Part shown: piece after piece, positions 6,604 to 10,327 of the stretch
Layout of the letters: each line of letters opens with the position of its first letter
Position numbering within the stretch: position 1 is the stretch's first letter
Assembly (NCBI GenBank): GCA_019090405.1
Contig: JAHRVZ010000014.1
Location: forward strand, 1-10,327
Origin: Paracoccaceae bacterium
GTDB taxonomy: Bacteria > Pseudomonadota > Alphaproteobacteria > Rhodobacterales > Rhodobacteraceae
Length of the DNA: 10,327 nt
Direction: 5' to 3'
Position numbers and translations under genes: made by a program
The notes under the pieces: model-generated
The model's database searches: none
What the model saw: only the letters and a program-made list of their open reading frames with translations
What the model was told of the DNA's origin: nothing

Positions 6604-7077
6604 ATGTTCGATCTGGGTTTGTCCGAGATGCTGGTGGTCGGCGTCGTGGCGCTGATCATTGTCGGCCCCAAAGATTTGCCGGTCATGTTCCGCAATGTTG
6701 GGCGATTTGTCGGCAAGGCCAAAGGCATGGCCCGTGAATTCAGCCGGGCGATGAACGACGCGGCCGATGAAACCGGGGTGCATGACATCGCCAAGGGGCT
6801 TAAGACGGCCACCAACCCGATTGGGTCAGCTTTGGACAGCGTCAAGGATGCAACGCGCGATCTGGCCGAGGATCTGAACCCGGGCAAATTTGATCCAACA
6901 AAAGATATCGGTAAATTATCGGCAGAACGCGCCGCATCCGCCAAGAAAACGCAGGCCGCCACCGCACGCAAAGCTGCGGAACGCAAAGCAAGCGAAGCCG
7001 CCGAAGCCTTGGCTAAAGCGGACGAAGCCGAAGCAGCGCTGGCAGCGGATGATACCCCTGACAAGGCCGAAACATGA
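6604..7077 (+). CDS. tatB: Sec-independent protein translocase subunit TatB
   Basis: TatB joins TatC to form the receptor for twin-arginine signal peptides. This 157-residue protein starts MFDLGLSEML, with E8 in the membrane segment (about 5-20) that is conserved in TatB, then the hinge VGPKDLP (20-26) and an amphipathic helix VMFRNVGRFVGKAKGMAREF (27-46). These features separate it from TatA. The C-terminal third (about 105-150) is rich in Ala, Lys and Glu and is likely a long helix or coiled coil. It starts six bases after the tatA stop with no evident ribosome binding site, so translation probably depends on tatA. Its stop overlaps the tatC start by four bases. Confidence 0.92.
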   Translation: MFDLGLSEMLVVGVVALIIVGPKDLPVMFRNVGRFVGKAKGMAREFSRAMNDAADETGVHDIAKGLKTATNPIGSALDSVKDATRDLAEDLNPGKFDPTKDIGKLSAERAASAKKTQAATARKAAERKASEAAEALAKADEAEAALAADDTPDKAET

Positions 7078-8066
7078 GCCAGACCGAAGAAATCGAAGAC
7101 AGTTCGGCCCCATTGATCGAGCATCTGGCCGAATTGCGCACCCGGCTGATCCGATCGGTCATGGCGTTTATCGTGGGGATGATTATCTGCTTTACTTTTG
7201 GCAGTCAGATCCTTGATTTCCTGCTCATCCCGATCGAGGCCAGTATGCGCAGTCTGGGCAATGAAGACCCGGTGATGCAGTACACTGCGCCGCAAGAGTA
7301 TTTTTTCACCCTGATCCGCATCTCGATGGTGGGGGGCTTTATGCTGGCCTTTCCGGTGATTGGTTTTCAACTTTGGCGCTTTGTCGCTCCGGGGCTGTAT
7401 CGCAACGAACGCGGCGCGTTCCTGCCGTTTTTGATCGCCTCGCCAGTGATGTTTTTGATTGGCGCGGCATTTGCGCATTTGTTCGTTGTGCCTTTGGCGA
7501 TGACGTTCTTTTTGGGATTTGCTGATCTTCCATCGTATTTGGCGGCTATAGTCGCTGATGAGAACGGGACGTCTGACGTTAGAAACGGCGGCATTGATAT
7601 TGTCTTTAACGGCAAGGTCAATGAAACCCTTGATATCACATTGAAAATGATCATGGCCTTTGGGTTGTGTTTCCAGTTGCCGGTATTGCTGACGTTGATG
7701 GGCAAGGCAGGTTTGGCCAGCTCTCGTGGCCTGAGATCAACGCGGAAATATGCGATTGTTGCGATTTTGGTGGTGGCCGCATTGGTAACGCCGCCAGACG
7801 TGATCACGCAGATCATTTTGTTTACGGTGGTCTATGGCCTGTATGAAATTTCAATCGCTTTGGTGGCCTATGTCGAGCGTCAAAAAGATGTTGCCGCCCG
7901 CAAAGAAGGCATAATTGGCGAAGACGAAAGCCTGTTTGATCTGGACGATGATGAAGAAGAAGAAGACGATGATGATTTCGAAGATTTTGGTGACGAAGAT
8001 GCCGACGACAGCGACGACGGGGACAACAACGACGGGGACAACAACGACGGGGACGACAAAAAATGA
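7074..8066 (+). CDS. tatC: Sec-independent protein translocase subunit TatC, with acidic C-terminal tail
   Basis: TatC is the six-helix inner-membrane protein that recognises the twin-arginine signal peptide. The 330 residues exceed the roughly 258 of Escherichia coli TatC. Conserved cytoplasmic motifs are present: LIEHLAELRTRLI (14-26), with E20 matching the signal-peptide-contacting Glu of the N-terminus, and FVAPGLYRNERG (103-114), with E112 matching Glu103 of the E. coli protein. TPPDV (239-243) and FQLPV (200-204) are also typical. The second periplasmic loop, about 148-187, is around 20 residues longer than in E. coli. From residue 283 to the end, 30 of 48 residues are Asp or Glu, and the end is built from a DGDNN repeat. 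The start overlaps tatB as ATGA, and the stop overlaps the DUF815 gene in the same way. Confidence 0.95.
   Translation: MSQTEEIEDSSAPLIEHLAELRTRLIRSVMAFIVGMIICFTFGSQILDFLLIPIEASMRSLGNEDPVMQYTAPQEYFFTLIRISMVGGFMLAFPVIGFQLWRFVAPGLYRNERGAFLPFLIASPVMFLIGAAFAHLFVVPLAMTFFLGFADLPSYLAAIVADENGTSDVRNGGIDIVFNGKVNETLDITLKMIMAFGLCFQLPVLLTLMGKAGLASSRGLRSTRKYAIVAILVVAALVTPPDVITQIILFTVVYGLYEISIALVAYVERQKDVAARKEGIIGEDESLFDLDDDEEEEDDDDFEDFGDEDADDSDDGDNNDGDNNDGDDKK
8016..8057 (+). repeat. 15-bp tandem repeat in the 3' end of tatC
   Basis: The unit GACGGGGACAACAAC occurs at 8016-8030 and again without change at 8031-8045, followed by a partial copy, GACGGGGACGAC, at 8046-8057. It encodes D-G-D-N-N repeats in the acidic tail of TatC and stays in frame. 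Identity at every base suggests recent duplication by slippage, so repeat number may vary among strains. Confidence 0.9.
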
Positions 8067-8899
8067 GTGATCCGTTAGAGCGGATCGCGGCAGCGCTAGA
8101 GCGGATGTCTCCTGTGCCGCAGGCCGCGCCTGATTTTGCAGCAGCATCCGCCTTTGTCTGGCATGTCGAACCGGATCGTCTGGTGCCGGTTGCTGACGTC
8201 AATCGCGTTGATATGGACCTGTTGATTGGTATCGACCGAGCACGCGATATATTGCTGGATAATACCCAGCGGTTTGCATCTGGTTTTCCGGCGAATAACG
8301 CGCTGTTGTGGGGCGCGCGCGGCATGGGAAAATCAAGTCTTGTCAAAGCTATACATGCGGCAGTTCAGGTTAATTCACCGGATCTGAAACTTATCGAACT
8401 GCAACGCGAAGATTTGCCCACAGTGGGGCGATTGCTGAACCATTTGCGCACAGCTCGCTATCAATTTGTGTTGTTTTGCGATGATCTGTCGTTTTCCCAT
8501 GATGATGAGCATTACAAATCGCTCAAGGCCATTCTGGACGGGGGTATCGAAGGGCGACCTGATAATGTGGTTTTGTACGCCACGTCAAACCGTCGCCATC
8601 TGATGCCACGTGACATGATCGAAAACGAACGATCCAGCGCAATTTCCCCATCCGAAGCGGTCGAGGAAAAGGTATCGCTGTCAGATCGCTTTGGTTTGTG
8701 GCTGGGGTTTCATCCCTGTTCTCAGGACGAATACCTTGAAATGATTGACCGCTATTGCGAGGCTTATGGTGTTCAGGTCGACGCCGAAACCTTGCGCGCC
8801 GAGGCGATTGAGTGGCAGGCCACACGTGGATCACGGTCCGGGCGGGTGGCCTGGCAGTTCTTTGTTGATCTTGCTGGTCGCCATAAGATCAAGATCTAG
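8063..8899 (+). CDS. DUF815 family AAA-like ATPase
   Basis: A 278-residue soluble protein with P-loop ATPase motifs in AAA+ order: Walker A GARGMGKSS (84-92), Walker B VLFCDDLSF (136-144) with D140/D141, and sensor 1 YATSNRRHL (172-180) with N176. The run VVLYATSNRRHLMPRDMIEN and the later LSDRFGLWLGFHPC (206-219) are the recognised DUF815 pattern. The C-terminal lid covers about 220-278, including SRSGRVAWQFFVDL. Its biochemical role is not established in the family. The ATG overlaps the tatC stop (ATGA, 8063-8066), which implies translational coupling with tatC and makes a link to Tat export or to a shared expression demand conceivable, though unproven. It ends six bases short of the convergent lipoprotein gene, leaving no room for separate terminators. 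Confidence 0.9.
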   Translation: MSDPLERIAAALERMSPVPQAAPDFAAASAFVWHVEPDRLVPVADVNRVDMDLLIGIDRARDILLDNTQRFASGFPANNALLWGARGMGKSSLVKAIHAAVQVNSPDLKLIELQREDLPTVGRLLNHLRTARYQFVLFCDDLSFSHDDEHYKSLKAILDGGIEGRPDNVVLYATSNRRHLMPRDMIENERSSAISPSEAVEEKVSLSDRFGLWLGFHPCSQDEYLEMIDRYCEAYGVQVDAETLRAEAIEWQATRGSRSGRVAWQFFVDLAGRHKIKI

Positions 8900-8905
8900 A
8901 GGCCT

Positions 8906-10054
8906 TTATTCCAAGTATGGCATTGGATCGACGCTGTCGAACCCATTGCGTACCTCAAAATGCACATAGGCGTTGTCGCCGTCGCGTAGGCTTGCCAATG
9001 GTTGGCCGCGCTTGACCGTTTCGCCTTTTTTCACCTGAACCTGTTCGACATTGGCATAGACCGTCATCACATTGTCGGAATGGCGAACAACCAGAATTGG
9101 CACGTTTTCATCGTTGTTGATAATCGCAGCAACTGTCCCATCGGCGGCTGCGGTTACTTTGGTTCCGGGGGCCGCCGAGATGTTGATGCCTTCGTTTTTG
9201 CCCTTTTTGTAGTCGCCGATGATCTTACCGCGAACCGGAAAGCTCATTTGGGCCGTGTTGCTGGCTTGCGTCGGCTCGCCGACGGAAACTTTGGGCACTT
9301 CAACCGGCTTTGGGTCAATTTTCTCATCCGGAAGCGGGGTAAGAGCGCTTGGCGGGGTTGGCGTTTGCGATCCAACACCGGGATCGTTTGTGGCCACGGC
9401 TGCGCTTACCGGCTCTACCGTAATCGGGATTAGCAGGTATTGGCCTTCGCGAATTGAGAAATCCGAATCCAGTCCGTTCCATTCGCCCAGTGATTTCACT
9501 GGCACCTGATATAGCCGGGAAATGGTATAGGCGGTTTCACCACGAACCACTTTGTGGCGAACCGGTTCCGGGCCGGTTGCCTTAGCTGGCTTTGGCGTGG
9601 CCGCCGGTTCAAGAGATGATGTTTGAACCGGCGTGGTGTCCGCGGACGCGTCAATCGCGCCTCCGGCCAGCGATTCAATATCTACACCGGTTGCGGCAGA
9701 AGGTTCAGAAACACGCCGGGGTAGGGCCAGTATTTCGCCCTTGCGCATTGCATCACCGACCTGAACGCCATTGTAGCGTGCCAATTCCTCTGCCGGCAGA
9801 CCAATACGGGTGGCAACATCTGCCACGGTGTCTCCGCGCTGTGCCACGGCCACCTGATAACGCGGATAGGAAATGATTCCCCGATCATCCGGTGTTGGCC
9901 GGTTTGTTGTCGCGCCGCGCGCGGCATCTGCGGTGTTGAACCCTCCGGTATTGCCACGCAAATCATAGTCAAACGGCTCAGAGCATCCGGCCAACAGCAC
10001 AAACGCTGCCAGCGAGAGCATCCCGGATTGGCGGTAAGAAAACGAAAACCTCAT
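8906..10054 (-). CDS. LysM/LytM lipoprotein, NlpD-like amidase activator (degenerate M23 domain)
   Basis: A 382-residue lipoprotein. A signal peptide ends in lipobox LLAGC with C24 as the lipidated Cys. Two LysM peptidoglycan-binding domains follow at about 66-112 and 166-210, split by Ala/Pro/Thr-rich linkers, then a LytM/M23 domain at about 272-382. The M23 active site is degraded: the usual H-x-G-x-D motif reads N287-E-G-I-N291, the first His of H-x-H is Tyr363, and only H365 of the four is kept. Family knowledge: such LytM factors (NlpD, EnvC) do not cut peptidoglycan but activate amidases during cell division. Gene order pcm then this gene matches pcm-nlpD of other Proteobacteria. The start has GAGGGA (plus coordinates 10061-10066) six bases upstream of the ATG. 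Activation of an amidase here is inferred, as no amidase gene is visible. Confidence 0.9.
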   Translation of the reverse strand: MRFSFSYRQSGMLSLAAFVLLAGCSEPFDYDLRGNTGGFNTADAARGATTNRPTPDDRGIISYPRYQVAVAQRGDTVADVATRIGLPAEELARYNGVQVGDAMRKGEILALPRRVSEPSAATGVDIESLAGGAIDASADTTPVQTSSLEPAATPKPAKATGPEPVRHKVVRGETAYTISRLYQVPVKSLGEWNGLDSDFSIREGQYLLIPITVEPVSAAVATNDPGVGSQTPTPPSALTPLPDEKIDPKPVEVPKVSVGEPTQASNTAQMSFPVRGKIIGDYKKGKNEGINISAAPGTKVTAAADGTVAAIINNDENVPILVVRHSDNVMTVYANVEQVQVKKGETVKRGQPLASLRDGDNAYVHFEVRNGFDSVDPMPYLE

Positions 10055-10070
10055 CTCATATCCCTCAAAA

Positions 10071-10095
10071 CGCTCCCCCTTTTTTGGGTCGGGGG
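10071..10095 (-). other. GC-rich hairpin between pcm and the LysM/LytM gene
   Basis: In the 57-base gap between the pcm stop and the lipoprotein start, CCCCC (10075-10079) and GGGGG (10091-10095) can pair around an 11-base loop. In the leftward transcript the stem is followed four bases later by TTTT. It could be a weak attenuator or mRNA-stability hairpin, or only a chance match. Confidence 0.2.
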
Positions 10096-10112
10096 TAGTC
10101 TGTTTAGTTCAG

Positions 10113-10327
10113 TTACGCGTCTTTGCCCAAACCCTCGAGCAATGGCACAAACCGCACCGAGCGCAACTCATCATAGTCATAGCCTGTGTCAGTGCGGCGT
10201 ACCCGGATAAGTGTCTGAACTGAATCCGACTGGCCCACTGGTACAACCATGATACCGCCGATTTTAAGCTGCGCCAAGAGCGGGCCGGGCGGATCCTCGG
10301 CGGCAGCGGTCACAATGATACGATCAA
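10113..10327 (-). CDS. pcm: Protein-L-isoaspartate O-methyltransferase, C-terminal end, cut by window edge
   Basis: The minus strand is open from the window edge to TAA at 10113-10115, giving the last 70 or so residues: DRIIVTAAAEDPPGPLLAQL, then KIGGIMVVPVG and later RSVRFVPL. The order D-x-I-I-V-T-A-A followed by P-x-x-L-x-x-Q-L-x-x-G-G-x-x-V-x-P-V-G is diagnostic of this SAM-dependent enzyme, which methylates isoaspartyl residues in damaged proteins. The usual family length is a little over 200 residues, so about one third is visible. Its position just upstream of a LysM/LytM lipoprotein gene fits the surE-pcm-nlpD order known from other Proteobacteria; surE would be expected beyond the window. 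Confidence 0.9.
   Translation of the reverse strand, partial: DRIIVTAAAEDPPGPLLAQLKIGGIMVVPVGQSDSVQTLIRVRRTDTGYDYDELRSVRFVPLLEGLGKDA

Noticed and set aside
6135..7478. A 447-codon open frame on the minus strand across tatA, tatB and part of tatC
   Set aside because: It is antisense to three well-supported genes, has a low-complexity Ser/Ala-rich translation, and matches nothing I recognise; it is a codon-bias shadow.
8016..8057. Possible CRISPR or regulatory iteron array
   Set aside because: The 15-bp units are directly abutting, in frame, and encode the TatC tail; there are no spacers.
7851..8346. Minus-strand open frames with Arg/Cys- or Val-rich repeats near 7850-8150
   Set aside because: These are the reverse complement of the Asp/Glu-rich tatC tail and not separate genes.
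10071..10095. Strong intrinsic terminator after pcm
   Set aside because: The CCCCC/GGGGG pairing has a large loop and no T-run directly after it, so it is kept only as a weak hairpin.

Overview
The window looks like a chromosomal segment of an alphaproteobacterium, most likely Rhodobacteraceae (Roseobacter group). The reasons are the moderately high-GC codon use, a stand-alone Hint_2-type protein, the tatABC genes followed by a DUF815 ATPase, and a pcm / LysM-LytM lipoprotein pair. Taxonomy is inferred from gene content only. I count twelve genes, two of them cut by the window ends. There are no RNA genes, insertion sequences, CRISPR arrays or prophage genes that I can see.

Left part (1-1696, minus strand): the N-terminal 212 codons of peptide chain release factor 3 (prfC), preceded on the same strand by a Hint-domain protein whose expected catalytic Cys position appears to be Ser.

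Centre-left (1870-5019, plus strand): an atypical short-chain dehydrogenase lacking the usual Tyr/Lys, then two bases later an AlkC-type DNA alkylation repair glycosylase with a C-terminal Ig-like domain. After a 157-base gap comes an FbpC/PotA-like ABC ATPase with no permease or binding protein beside it.

Centre (5074-6138, minus strand): a probable two-gene operon of a small ABM-like protein and a YafY-type HTH-WYL regulator. It is preceded by a 9-bp-arm palindrome plus a third half-site, placed where a repressor operator would be. Back-to-back intrinsic terminators appear to separate it from the convergent ABC ATPase gene.

Centre-right (6352-8899, plus strand): tatA, tatB, tatC and a DUF815 AAA-like ATPase. 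Both tatB/tatC and tatC/DUF815 overlap by four bases (ATGA), so the last three genes are probably translationally coupled. TatC carries an enlarged second periplasmic loop and a very acidic C-terminal tail ending in a DNA-level tandem repeat.

Right end (8906-10327, minus strand): the C-terminal end of protein-L-isoaspartate methyltransferase (pcm), followed by a lipoprotein with two LysM domains and a degenerate LytM domain. That arrangement resembles pcm-nlpD in other Proteobacteria and points to cell-division amidase activation.

Most of the window is housekeeping. The parts that deserve a second look are the Hint active site, the palindromic operator, the TatC tail and its coupled ATPase, and the active-site-degenerate SDR. 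I found no clear sign of a wholly new multi-gene system.
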